From Cinclus cinclus (taxonomy: Eukaryota; Chordata; Aves; Passeriformes; Cinclidae), in contig NC_085071.1 in NCBI RefSeq assembly GCF_963662255.1, positions 5,429,833 to 5,493,832 on the forward strand: a DNA stretch of 64,000 nt. The letters are read 5' to 3'. The stretch's first letter is position 1, and the number at the start of each line of letters is the position of its first letter. A model generated the notes under the pieces. It did no database searches, was not told the DNA's origin, and saw only the letters and a list, made by a program, of their open reading frames with translations. This document shows positions 12,069 to 22,879 of this stretch, piece by piece. A program made the position numbers and the translations under genes.

Positions 12069-12177
12069 TTATTGAACACAGCAGTGCCCATTGGCATCTT
12101 TGAATCGTAATCTCATTTTTGGACGATATTTTTCCAGATAAAGCAGCTGCTTGGAATTAAAAGCTCCTCTCCTTTTC
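12069..12177 (-). CDS. PTP4A2: PTP4A2 coding exon 5 (terminal; polybasic tail and CAAX box)
   Basis: This exon encodes residues 132 (split Gln) to 167 of a PRL-type phosphatase. It includes the [18 protein letters not shown] segment, a basic stretch with KMRLRFK, and the C-terminal CCVQ. CCVQ is a CAAX box, farnesylated in PRL proteins, which with the basic tail anchors the enzyme to plasma and endosomal membranes. The acceptor is a run of T followed by AG at 12178-12179. The exon is AT-rich, unlike the GC-rich second coding exon. It is easily missed because the frame is short and flanked by repeats on both sides. The stop codon overlaps an AATAAA hexamer. Identity is firm at family level. 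PTP4A2 rather than PTP4A1/3 follows from NGHCCVQ and the KHDRBS1 neighbour. Confidence 0.95.
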
Positions 12178-12389
12178 CTAAAAAAAAAAAAAAATTAAAT
12201 TAAATTAAAAAAAAAATTAAAATCAGTTTAAAAAAAAAAAAAAAGCAGAATTTTGGTTATTTTAGGGAAATTTTTGGGGGGTTTTAATGGGAATTTTAGT
12301 GGGAAAAAGTGAATTTTTTCATGGTGTTTTCATGATAAATTCTGATTTTTCTCACGATATCACAATCTGAAATATTTCCATTTTTTTCC

Positions 12390-13150
12390 ATGATTATTTC
12401 AGTTATAAATTTTAATTTTCCTCCCAATATTTCAATAAATATTTCAATTTTTTTCCCATTATTCCAATCATAAGTTCCAATTTTTCTCCCATTATTTCAA
12501 TAAATATTTTAATTTTCCTCCCAATATTTCAATAAATATTTCAATTTTTTTTCACATTATTTCAATAATAAATATTTTAAGTTTTCCCCCAACATTTCAA
12601 TCATAAATTCCAATTTTTCCCATAATATTTCAATGAATATTTCAAATTTTCTCCCAATATTTCAATAAATATTTTAAATTTTTCCCATTATTTCAATAAT
12701 AAATATTTCAATTTTTCACCCAATATTTCAATACTAAATATTTTAAATTTTAACATTATTTCAATAATAAATATTTCCAATTTTCTCCCAGTATTTCAAT
12801 AATAAATATTTCAATTTTTCACCCAATATTTTAATAATAATTATTTTAAATTTTAACATTATTTCAATTAAGAAATATTTTAATTTTTCACCCAATATTT
12901 TAATAATTCATATTTTAAATTTTAACATTATTTCAATAATAAATATTTTAATTTTTCTCCCAATATTTCAATAAATATTTTAATTTTTCTCCCACTATTT
13001 CAATAATAAATATTTTAATTTTTCTCCCAATATTTCAATAATAAATATTTTAAATTTTAACATTATTTCAATAATAAATATTTTAATTTTTCTCCCAATA
13101 TTTCAATAAATATTTTAATTTTTCTCCCCCTATTTCAATAACAAATATTT
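12390..13150. repeat. Diverged AT-rich tandem repeat, about 30-40 bp unit
   Basis: Units contain tttctcccaatatttcaata followed by ataaatattttaa. Spacing and sequence are much more degenerate than in the GC-rich arrays, suggesting an older expansion. Confidence 0.85.
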
Positions 13151-13199
13151 CACCATTTCTCACACTTTTCCAATGCAATATTCCAATCCAACTCCAGCT

Positions 13200-14672
13200 T
13201 TTTATTCAATTATTTTCACCTCACAAAATTCAGAATATTTGAATTTTTTTTCCCCATTTAATCCCAGATTTTAATGAGAGATCCCTCATTAACTCTCATT
13301 AATTAACAGCAATTTTTTAACCCTTCCTTGACATTTTTATCTCCTAAAAAAATCAAATTATTTCAGTTTTCTCCTCACATTTAAATCCAGATTTTAATAA
13401 GAGATCCCTCATTAACCCTCATTAATTAACAGCAATTTTTAACCCTTTCCTGGACATTTCCACCTCACACAATTCAGAATATTTGAGGATTTTTTCCCCA
13501 TTTAATCCCAAATTTTAATGAGATCACTCATTAACCCTCATTAATTAACAGGGATATTTTAACCCTTTCCTGGCCATTTCCACCTCACACAATTCAGAAT
13601 ATTTGGGGTTTTTTCTGCCCATTTAATCCCAAATTTTAATGAGATCACTCATTAACCCTCATTAATTAACAGCAATTTTTTAACCCTTCCTTGACATTTT
13701 TATCTCCTAAAAAAAATCAAATTATTTCAGTTTTCTCCTCACATTTAAATCCAGATTTTAATAAGAGATCCCTCATTAACTCTCATTAATTAACAGCAAT
13801 TTTTAACCCTTTCCTGGCCATTTCCACCTCACACAATTCAGAATATTTGGGGTTTTTTCTACCCATTTAATCCCAAATTTTAATGAGACCCCTCGTTAAC
13901 CCTCATTAATTAACAGGAATTTTTAACCCTTTCCTGGACATTTCCACCTCACACAATTCAGAATATTTGGGGTTTTTTCTGCCCATTTAATCCCAAATTT
14001 TAATGAGATCACTCATTAACCCTCATTAATTAACAGCAATTTTTTAACCCTTCCTTGACATTTTTATCTCCTAAAAAAAATCAAATTATTTCAGTTTTCT
14101 CCTCACATTTAAATCCAGATTTTAATAAGAGATCCCTCATTAACCCTCATTAATTAACAGGAATTTTTAACCCTTTCCTGGCCATTTCCACCTCACAAAA
14201 TTCAGAATATTTGAGGATTTTTTCCCCATTTAATCCCAAATTTTAATGAGATCACTCATTAACCCTCATTAATTAACAGGGATATTTTAACCCTTTCCTG
14301 GCCATTTCCACCTCACACAATTCAGAATATTTGGGGTTTTTTTTGCCCATTTAATCCCAGATTTGAATGAGATCCCTCGTTAACCCTCATTAATTAACAG
14401 GGATATTTTAACCCTCTCCTGGCCATTTCCACCTCACAAAATTCAGAATATTTGAGGATTTTTTTCCCCATTTAATCCCAGATTTTAATGAGATCCCTCA
14501 TGAACCCTCATTAATTAACAGGAATTTTTAACCCTTTCCTGGCCATTTCCACCTCACACAATTCAGAATATTTGGGGTTTTTTTTGCCCATTTAATCCCA
14601 GATTTGAATGAGACCCCTCGTGAACCCTCATTAATTAACAGGATTTTTTTAACCCTTTCCTGGCCATTCCCT
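13200..14672. repeat. Minisatellite, about 120-bp unit, abutting PTP4A2 coding exon 4
   Basis: About 12 copies of a unit with tggccatttccacctcaca, attcagaatatttgggg, catttaatcccaaatttt and ctcattaattaacag, ending in tttttaaccctttcctgg. The last unit ends about 25 bp from the donor of coding exon 4. On the minus strand each unit retains a tgtgaggtgg (GTGAGG donor-like) segment at the point corresponding to the exon edge. Confidence 0.92.
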
Positions 14673-14696
14673 TGGGGCCCAGGGATTGTCACTCAC

Positions 14697-14771
14697 TGCC
14701 GGATGAAGTGCACGGCGTCCTCCGACCTCATGCCACTCTCAATGAGAGCCAGAGCCACCAGCACGGGAGCC
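14697..14771 (-). CDS. PTP4A2: PTP4A2 coding exon 4 (P-loop arginine and following helix)
   Basis: Encodes residues 107 to 131 plus two bases of Gln132: R, then APVLVALALIE, then SGMRSEDAVHFIR. The first codon completes Arg107, the last residue of the CX5R phosphatase signature whose Cys is in the preceding exon. Ala after Arg, in place of the usual Ser/Thr, is characteristic of PRL phosphatases and explains their low turnover in vitro. Splice sites are TGCAG on the left of the reading direction and GTGAGT after the split codon. Arg/Ser replace the Lys-Tyr usual after GM in vertebrate PRLs, a local divergence. Arrays begin within about 25 bp on one side and 45 bp on the other. Confidence 0.95.
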
Positions 14772-14815
14772 CTGCAGGGACACAGGGGACTGCAATCCAC
14801 ACCCAGATAACCCCA

Positions 14816-16110
14816 GAAACCCCAATAAACCCAAACCAATCCAAATAAACACAAATAAACACAAATAAACACAAATAAACACAAATAAACACAAATAAAC
14901 ACAAATAAACACAAATAAACACAATAAATCCAAACACAATAAATCCAAACACAATAAATCCAAACACAAATAAACCCAAACCAATCCAAATAAACACAAA
15001 TAAACACAAATAAACACAAATAAACACAAATAAACACAAATAAACACAAATAAACACAAATAAATACAAATAAACACAAACACAAATAAATACAAATAAA
15101 CACAAATAAACACAAATAAACACAAATAAACACAAATAAATACAAATAAACACAAATAAACACAAATAAACACAATAAATCCAAACACAATAAATCCAAA
15201 CACAAATAAACCCAAACCAATCCAAATAAACACAAATAAATACAAATAAACACAAATAAACACAAATAAACACAAATAAATACAAATAAACACAAATAAA
15301 CACAAATAAACACAATAAATCCAAACACAAATAAACCCCAATAAACCCCAATAAACCCCAATAAACCCAAACCCAAATAAACCCAAATAAACCCAAATAA
15401 ACACAAATAAACACAATAAATCCAAACCCAAATAAACACAAATAAACACAAATAAACACAAATAAACACAAATAAACCCAAATAAACACAAATAAACACA
15501 AATAAATACAAATAAACCCAAATAAACACAAATAAACACAAATAAATACAAATAAACCCAAATAAACACAAATAAACCCAATAAATCCAAACACAAATAA
15601 ACCCACACCCAAATAAACCCCAATAAACCCACACCCAAATAAACCCAAATAAACCCAAATAAACACAAATAAACACAAATAAACACAAATAAACCCAAAT
15701 AAACCCCAATAAACCCAAACCCAAATAAATCCAAATAAACCCAAATAAACACAAATAAATCCAAACCCAAATAAACCCACACCCAAAAAAACACAAATAA
15801 ACCCCAATAAACCCAAACACAAATAAACACAAATAAAAACAAATAAACACAAATAAACCCCAATAAACACAAATAAACCCACACCCAAATAAACACAAAT
15901 AAACACAAACCCAAATAAATCCAAATAAACCCAAATAAACACAAATAAAAACAAATAAACACAAATAAACCCCAATAAACCCCAATAAACCCACACCCAA
16001 ATAAACACAAATAAACACAAATAAACACAAATAAATCCAAATAAACACAAATAAATCCAAACCCAAATAAACACAAATAAACCCCAAATAAACCCAAATA
16101 AAACCCCAAT
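14816..16110. repeat. Decamer array, caaataaaca unit
   Basis: About 125 copies of a 10-bp unit (caaataaaca), with caaataaaccc, caataaatcc and aaatacaaat variants and patches of higher-order order. The motif ATAAACA occurs dozens of times. The minus strand reads as Phe/Tyr/Cys/Leu-rich open frames of about 500 residues in all three frames; these are artefacts. Confidence 0.96.
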
Positions 16111-16800
16111 GGGAATAAAACCCAAATGGAAATAAAAACCCAAACCCAATTCCAAACCCAAATAAAATCCAAATCAAAATAAAAACCCAAATTCAAACCC
16201 AAACCAAAATCAAAATGGAAATAAAAATCCAAATAAAAATCCAAATCCAAATCCAAACCCCAACCCAAAACCAAACCCAAATAAAATCCAAATTAAAATA
16301 AAATCCCAAACCCAAATCAAAATGGAAATAAAAACCCAAACACAAACCCAAATAAACCCAAATAAATCCAAATAAACTCAAATAAACCCAAATAAAACCC
16401 AAATCCAAACCCAAATAAACCCGAATGGAAATAAAAACTCAAACCCAAACCCAAATAAAATCCAAATTAAAATAAAAACCCAAATCCAAATTAAAATAAA
16501 AACCCAAACCCAAATCAAAATGGAAATAAAAACCTAAATGGAAATAAAAACCCAAACTCAAATAAAATCCAAATTAAAATAAAATCCCAAACCCAAATGC
16601 AAATACAAATGGAAATAAAATCCAAATAAAAATAAAAATCCAATTCCAAATAAAAATAAAAATCAGAATGGAAATAAAAATCCAAATCCGTATCAAAATA
16701 AAGATAAAAATAAAAATCCAAATTCAAACCCAAATCAAAATCCAAATAAAAATCCAATTCAAAATAAAAATAAAAATGGAAATGGAATGGAAATAGAAAC
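16110..16800. repeat. Degenerate continuation of the decamer array
   Basis: Units such as aaataaaaacccaaaccc, tccaaatcaaaatggaa and aataaaatccaaatt. The period is lost gradually toward the high-coordinate side. Confidence 0.8.
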
Positions 16801-17480
16801 AAAAACAGAGATAAAAACAGAAATATAGATGAAATTAAATAATGAAAATAAAATGAAAGTGAAAACAAATAAAATTAAAAAATAAAATTAATAAATAGAA
16901 TTAAAAAATAAAATAAATAAAATTAAAAATAACATCAAAAAATAAAAAAATTAAAAATAAAATTAAAAATAAAATTAATAAATAGAATTAAAAAATAAAA
17001 TTAAAAATAAAATTAAAAAATAAATAAAATTTAAAAATAAAATTAAAAATAACATCAAAAAATAAAAAATTAAAAAATAAAATTAAAAAATAGAATTAAT
17101 AGAATTAAAAAATAAAATAAAAAATAAAATTTAAAAATAAAATTAAAAATAACATCAAAAAATAAAAAAATAAAAGTAAAATTAAAAAATAAAATTAATA
17201 AAATTAATAAATAAAATTTAGAAAAAATAAAATTTATAAAGAAAATAAAAAATTAAAATAAAATTTAAAAAATTAAAACAAAAATAAAAACTAAAATTAA
17301 AAAAAATAAATAGAATCAAAATTAAAAAAGAAACAAAACTCAAATCAACATGAAAAAATAAAAATTAAAATTAAAATTTAAAAAATTAAAAATAAAATTT
17401 AGAAATAAAACTAAAAAATAAAAATTTAAAAATAATAAATAAAAATAAAAAATGAAAAATACCAATAATAAAAATTACAA
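16800..17480. repeat. A-rich low-complexity DNA (aaaattaaaaataaaa units)
   Basis: Almost only A and T on the plus strand, with irregular 5-15 bp units. No coding signal. Confidence 0.85.
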
Positions 17481-17734
17481 ATAATTACAAAAAAAAAAAA
17501 CCAACCACCAAAAATTACAAAAAAAAAATTACAAAAAATAACCCAACACCCCCCAATAACAATAAAATAACAAGAATTAAAAATTAAAAATGAATAAAAT
17601 ACCAGAAATAAATCAATAAGCACAAAATCCCCAATTCCTTCAAGGCAAAAATCCCAATTATTGGGGGCAAAAAAGAAATAAATTCCCATTTTTGATCCCT
17701 TTTTATATAAAATAAATGAGATTTTAATTGAGAT

Positions 17735-18900
17735 TTTGAGGCCTAAACTGCAGCACAGAACCAATCAATAAATCTGATTTTTGATCCCTTTTTATATAAA
17801 ATAAATCAGATTTTAATTGAGATTTTGGGGCTGACCTGCAGCACAGAACCAATCAATAAATCTGATTTTTGATCCCTTTTTATATAAAATAAATGAGATT
17901 TTAATTGAGATTTTGGGGCTGACCTGCAGCACAGAACCAATCAATAAATCTGATTTTTGATCCCTTTTTATATAAAATAAATCAGATTTTAATTGAGATT
18001 TTGGGGCTGACCTGCAGCACAGAACCAATCAATAAATCTGATTTTTTGATCACTTTTTCCATGATATAAATGGGATTTTGAGAGGAATTTTGGGGCTGAC
18101 CTGCAGCACAGAACCAATCAATAAATCTGATTTTTTCACCACTTTTTCCATGAAATAAATGAGATTTTAACAGGAATTTTGGGGCTGACCTGCAGCACAG
18201 AACCAATCAATAAATCTGATTTTTTCACCACTTTTTCCATGAAATAAATGGGATTTTGACAGGAATTTTGGGGCTGACCTGCAGCACAGAACCAATCAAT
18301 AAATCTGATTTTTTCATCACTTTTTCCATGAAATAAATGGGATTTTGACAGGAATTTTGGGGCTGACCTGCAGCACAGAACCAATCAATAAATCTGATTT
18401 TTTCACCACTTTTTCCATGAAATAAATGGGATTTTAACAGGAATTTTGGGGCTGACCTGCAGCACAGAACCAATCAATAAATCTGATTTTTTCACCACTT
18501 TTTCCATGAAATAAATGGGATTTTGACAGGAATTTTGGGGCCTGACCTGCAGCACAGAACCAATCAATAAATCTGATTTTTTCACCACTTTTTCCATGAA
18601 ATAAATGAGATTTTAACAGGAATTTTGGGGCTGACCTGCAGCACAGAACCAATCAATAAATCTGATTTTTTCACCACTTTTTCCATGAAATAAATGGGAT
18701 TTTGAGAGGAATTTTGGGGCTGACCTGCAGCACAGAACCAATCAATAAATCTGATTTTTTCATCACTTTTTCCATGAAATAAATGGGATTTTGAGAGGAA
18801 TTTTGGGGCTGACCTGCAGCACAGAACCAATCAATAAATCTGATTTTTTCACCACTTTTTCCATGAAATAAATAGGATTTTGACAGGAATTTTGGGGCTG
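17735..18900 (-). repeat. 89-bp minisatellite whose unit contains the coding exon 3 splice donor
   Basis: About 13 units of 89 bp (the low-coordinate ones lengthened or altered). On the minus strand each contains ctgcaggtcagccccaaaat, then cctgtcaaaatcccattt, catggaaaaagtggtgaaa and gatttattgattggttctg. The sequence from the last CAG of coding exon 3 through its GTCAGC donor and the next 40 bases is the same as in the units, so the exon edge is the founder or the terminal unit. The array starts at the splice junction with no gap. Confidence 0.95.
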
Positions 18901-18902
18901 AC

Positions 18903-19033
18903 CTGCCCAGCCCTGCCACGCAGTGCACGGCCACGCAGCATCCCGGCTCCTCCCGAAATTTGTTTTTCAAAAGGTTCAGCCAATCCTCCACGATCTCGCT
19001 CGGGGGTGGTGCTCCATCATCAAATGGCCAATC
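18903..19033 (-). CDS. PTP4A2: PTP4A2 coding exon 3 (WPFDD loop and catalytic cysteine)
   Basis: Encodes residues 64 to 106 and two bases of Arg107. It begins [11 protein letters not shown], the general-acid loop (catalytic Asp at 69), continues [15 protein letters not shown] and REEPGCC, and ends [10 protein letters not shown] with catalytic Cys101. The acceptor is AG at 19034-19035. The donor GTCAGC is weaker than consensus. Compared with the human protein as I recall it, the helix after the Pro run has several changes (SEIVED for NQIVDD, KNKF for KTKF), but every catalytic element is intact. If the donor were skipped the frame stays open into the first two repeat units. Confidence 0.96.
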
Positions 19034-19474
19034 CTGATTGGGAAAAATTAAAAACAAAACAAAACAAAACAAAAAAAAAAATTAAATTTAAAAAAAAAAA
19101 TTTAATTAATTCTCGGCGGCGCAAGGAAAAATTTAATCGAGTTGAAATCAAATAATTAATGTAATTATTGGGGTTGGTTTTTTTTCTGCTGGCGGATGGG
19201 TTTGATAGGGGTTTTAATTAATAATGATTTAATTGTGTTTTGTTGTGGAATTGTCTGCAGGGAAGATTTTTTTATTCTTTTTTTTTTATTATTATTATTT
19301 TTTTAGAGGGATTGTTGTGCTTGAAATGTCATTTGGTGAAATGAAAAGGGGGAATTAAGAAGTGGTTTTAATTAAACAGGGGAGGGAGAACTCTGCAGAG
19401 CTCTGCTGCTGCTTGGGGAACCCTGGAAAAAAAAATCCCATTTGTGCTTCAGGCTCTGCCTCTAAAAATCCCAA

Positions 19475-20060
19475 ATCCCAAATTCCCAATGCTGAGCTGG
19501 AGAAGCTGATCCTAAAAATCCCAAATCCCAAATTCCCAATGCTGAGCTGGTGGAGCCGATCCTAAAAATCCCAAATCCCAAATTCCCAATGCTGAGCTGG
19601 AGAAGCTGATCCTAAAAATCCCAAATCCCAAATTCCCAATGCTGAGCAGGTGGAGCCAATCCTAAAAATCCCAAATCCCAAATTCCCAATGCTGAGCTGG
19701 AGAAGCTGATCCTAAAAATCCCAAATCCCAAATTCCCAATGCTGAGCTGGTGGAGCCGATCCTAAAAATCCCAAATCCAAAATTCCCAATGCTGAGCTGG
19801 TGGAGCTGATCCTAAAAATCCCAAATTCTCAATTGCAAATTCCCAATGCTGAGCAGGAGAAGCTGATCCTAAAAACTCCAAATTCCAGATTCTCAATTTT
19901 TCCCAATTCTCCCAAATTCTGAGCAGGTAATGCTGATCCTAAAAATTCCAAATTCCCAATTCTTCCCAATTCTTGAGGGGTAAAGCTGTCCATAAAAATC
20001 CCAAATCCCAAATTCCCAATTCTCAATTCTTCCCAATTCTGAGCAGGTGAACCTGATCCT
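19475..20060. repeat. Minisatellite, 50-bp unit
   Basis: Seven clear 50-bp units (gctgagctggagaagctgat, cctaaaaatcccaaatccc, aaattcccaat) alternate between gagaagctg and ggtggagccg forms, then degenerate units with agattctcaattcttccc continue to about 20060. Confidence 0.92.
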
Positions 20061-20154
20061 AAAAATCCCAAATTCTGAGCATAAAAAAAAATCCAAATAA
20101 ATAAAAATGGAAATAAAAAATAAAAATAAATTAAAAATAAAAATCAAAACAAAC

Positions 20155-21090
20155 ACAACCCAACCCAACTCAATCCAACTCAATCAAATCAAACCAAACC
20201 AAATCAAACCAAACTCAAACCCAACCCAACCAAACTCAACTCAACCCAACTCAACTCAACCCAACCAAACTCAACTCAACCCAACCCAACCAACCCAACT
20301 CAACCCAACTCAACTCAACCCAACCCAACTCAACCCAACCAAACTCAACTCAAACCCAACCCAACCCAACTCAACTCAACCCAACCAAACTCAACTCAAC
20401 CCAACCCAACCCAACTCAACCCAACCCAACCCAACTCAACCCAACCCAACTCAACCCAACCCAACCCAACTCAACCCAACTCAACTCAACCCAACTCAAG
20501 TCAACCCAACCAACCCCACCAAACTCAACTCAACCCAACCCAACTCACCCAACTCAACTCAACCCAACTCACCCAACTCAACCCAACCCAACTCAACCCA
20601 ACCCAACGCAACCCAATCCAACTCAACCCAATCCAACTCTACTCAACCCAACCCAACTCAAACCCAACCCATTCCAACCCAACTCAATCCAACCCAACTC
20701 AACCCAACCCAACCCCATTCAATCCAAGCCAATTCAACCCAACTCAACCCAAACCAAACTCAACTCAACCCAACCCAACTCAACCCAATCCAACTCAACC
20801 CAACCCAACTCAACCCAACCCAACTCAACCCAACCCAACTCAACCCAACCCAACTCAACTCAACGAACCCAACTCAACTCAAAGAACCCAACTCAACCCA
20901 ACTCAACCCAACTCAACTCAAACCCAACCCAACTCAACCCAACCCAACTCAACTCAACCCAACTCAACCCAACTCAACCCAACCCATTCCAACCCAACTC
21001 AACCCAACTCCATTCAATCCAAGCCAATTCAACCCAACCCAACTCAACTCAACTCAATCTAAACCAAACTCAACCCAACCCAACTCAACC
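20155..21090. repeat. Pentanucleotide array, CAACC/CAACT
   Basis: About 185 pentamers, mostly aaccc and aactc in mixed order, with rare attcc and aaacc variants. It ends about 35 bp from the donor of PTP4A2 coding exon 2. The plus-strand Asn/Pro/Thr/Gln-rich open frame is an artefact. Confidence 0.97.
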
Positions 21091-21125
21091 AAATAAAAAC
21101 GTGCCCTGGGCCGCGCAGCACTCAC

Positions 21126-21218
21126 CAGCACCTGGATGCCCTGGCTCTCAATGGGCCCCCGGTCGTAGGTGGCGTCGCAGACGCGCACCAGCGTGCGCAC
21201 CCCAAAGCGTTGCAGCTC
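21126..21218 (-). CDS. PTP4A2: PTP4A2 coding exon 2
   Basis: Encodes residues 33 to 63: [19 protein letters not shown], then [12 protein letters not shown]. Cys46 of the RVCDATYD block is the conserved partner that can form a disulfide with the catalytic Cys101. The acceptor is CCCCAG after a pyrimidine tract; the donor is GTGAGTG. This is the most diverged part of the protein. Relative to human PTP4A2 from memory, about ten of 31 positions differ, several being Lys-to-Arg/Gln/Ser, Thr-to-Arg and Ala-to-Gly, all favouring G or C. The exon is very GC-rich while coding exons 1 and 5 are not. The gene is still the PTP4A2 orthologue by gene order and by its other exons. Confidence 0.94.
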
Positions 21219-21334
21219 CTGGGGACACAGCAACGGGGGGCACTGAGAGACTGCGGGGGCACCGGGCACCGGCACCGGCAGCGGCCCTGGCAGCACAGGA
21301 ACACTGCCACCAGAAAGTTACTGACGGGGGAATT

Positions 21335-21990
21335 CACGTTAGAAAGGGAACAGGGCAAAAGGATCCCGTTAGAAAGGGAGAAGGGCAAAAGGATCCCATT
21401 AGAAAGGGAAAAGGGCAGAAGGATCCCGTTAGAAAGGGAAAAGGGCAAAAGGATCCCGTTAGAAAGGGAAAAGGACAAAAGGATCCCGTTAGAAAGGGAA
21501 AAGGGCAGAAGGATCCCGTTAGAAAGGGAAAAGGGCAAAAGGATCCCGTTAGAAAGGGAAAAGGGCAAAAGGATCCCATAGTAAAAGGGCAGAAGGATCC
21601 CGTTAGAAAGGGAAAAGGACAAAAGGATCCCGTTAGAAAGGGAAAAGGACTAAAGGATCCCGTTAGAAAGGGAAAAGGGCAAAAGGATCCCATTAGAAAG
21701 GGAAAAGGGCAAAAGGATCCCGTTAGAAAGGGAAAAGGACTAAAGGATCCCGTTAGAAAGGGAAAAGGGCAAAAGGATCCCATAGTAAAGGGAAAAGGGC
21801 AAAAGGATCCCATAGTAAAGGGAAAAGGGCAAAAGGATCCCGTTAGAAAGGGAAAAGGACAGAAGGATCCCGCTGTAAAGTAACAAAAGAATTCCTGTTT
21901 TAAAGCTGAAATAGCAAAAGGATCCCATTGTAAAGGGAAAAGAGCAAAAAGGATTCCCGTTATAAAGGGAAAATAAAAAAAATCCCATTA
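21335..21990. repeat. Minisatellite, 30-bp unit
   Basis: About 19 copies of a 30-bp unit (aaaagggcaaaaggatcccg plus ttagaaaggg), with shortened units (catagtaaagg) and degenerate copies to about 21990 and beyond (ccattataaagg). Because 30 is a multiple of three, each strand carries a regular 10-residue pseudo-protein repeat. Confidence 0.95.
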
Positions 21991-22379
21991 TAAAGGTAAA
22001 ATAACTGCACAAATCCCTTCTTTGTTACAAGAAAAGTTACTGAGAGAGGGAAAAAAATTTAAATTTCTGAGAGGGGAAAGATAATTCCCACTATAAAGTT
22101 AAAATAACAAAATAATTCCCATTATAAAGGGAAAATAACTGGTTGAATTTCTTATTTATTAAAGGTAAAAGAAGTTACTGAGAGGGGAATAAAAGAAATC
22201 CCATTATAAAGTTAAAATAACTGGTTAAATTTTTTATTTATAAAAAATTTTATTGTTTTTAAATAGAAGTTTGGGAGTGTTTTCTCTTCAGGGAGTGTTG
22301 AACAGAACAAAGCTCAATCATAATAATGATTATGATAATCATAAATATATAATAATATGCAAATCATAGAAATAAATAA

Positions 22380-22780
22380 TAAAATTTAAATAGAAATTAA
22401 ATTTAAAAGTAAAATTAAATTAAAAATAAAAATAAAATTAACAATAAAAACAGAAATAAAATCAAATTAAAATGTAAAATCAAATTAAAAATAAAAACAA
22501 ATTAAAAATAAAAACAAATAAAATTAAAAAATAAAATTAAAAAGTAAAATCAAATTAAAAATAAAAATAAAAACAAAAATAAAAACAAATTAAAAATAAA
22601 AACAAATTAAAAATAAAAACAAATTAAAAATAAAAACAAATAAAATTAAAAAATAAAAGTAAAAAGTAAAATCAAATTAAAAATAAAAATAAAAACAAAA
22701 GTAAAAACAAATTAAAAATAAAAACAAATTAAATATTAAAAATAAAATTAATATAAAATAAATATTAAAATATTTGTAAT
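22380..22780. repeat. A-rich tandem DNA (aaattaaaaataaaaac units)
   Basis: About 20 irregular units of 16-20 bp composed of aaattaaaaataaaaac and similar strings. Confidence 0.88.
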
Positions 22781-22879
22781 AGTTTGTAATTAGCAGGAAT
22801 GTTTATTGCAGAGAGACATCTGGAAATGGGAGAAAATTCTTAATAGCTGGGGAATAAAAATTAAAAAAGAAATAAATAA

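Larger units (their letters stand above)
12178..14696 (-). other. PTP4A2: PTP4A2 intron 4 (between coding exons 4 and 5)
   Basis: The intron runs from a GTGAGT donor (14691-14696) to the poly-T/AG acceptor. Apart from about 200 bp of A/T-rich sequence near 12180-12390, it consists of two tandem arrays, listed separately. I see no other exon in it. Confidence 0.9.
14772..18902 (-). other. PTP4A2: PTP4A2 intron 3 (between coding exons 3 and 4)
   Basis: The intron starts with a non-optimal donor, GTCAGC, immediately after coding exon 3 and ends at TGCAG before coding exon 4. Its whole length is tandem repeat: the 89-bp donor array, then A-rich DNA, then the decamer array. Confidence 0.9.
19034..21125 (-). 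other. PTP4A2: PTP4A2 intron 2 (between coding exons 2 and 3)
   Basis: GTGAGTG donor at 21119-21125. The interior has the CAACC/CAACT array (20155-21090), the 50-bp array (19475-20060), and about 440 bp of AT-rich unique DNA next to coding exon 3 (19034-19470) in which I see no gene. Confidence 0.9.

Noticed and set aside
12180..14690. Telomere-like taaccc strings in the 120-bp repeat
   Set aside because: Single aaccct occurrences per unit, not tandem TTAGGG; no interstitial telomere.
14693..16280. Minus-strand hydrophobic Phe/Tyr/Cys/Leu frames resembling membrane proteins
   Set aside because: Pure translation of the caaataaaca decamer in three frames; contains part of PTP4A2 coding exon 4 only by read-through.
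20107..21096. Asn/Pro/Thr/Gln-rich plus-strand frame, prion-like in composition
   Set aside because: Entirely the CAACC/CAACT pentamer array in a PTP4A2 intron.
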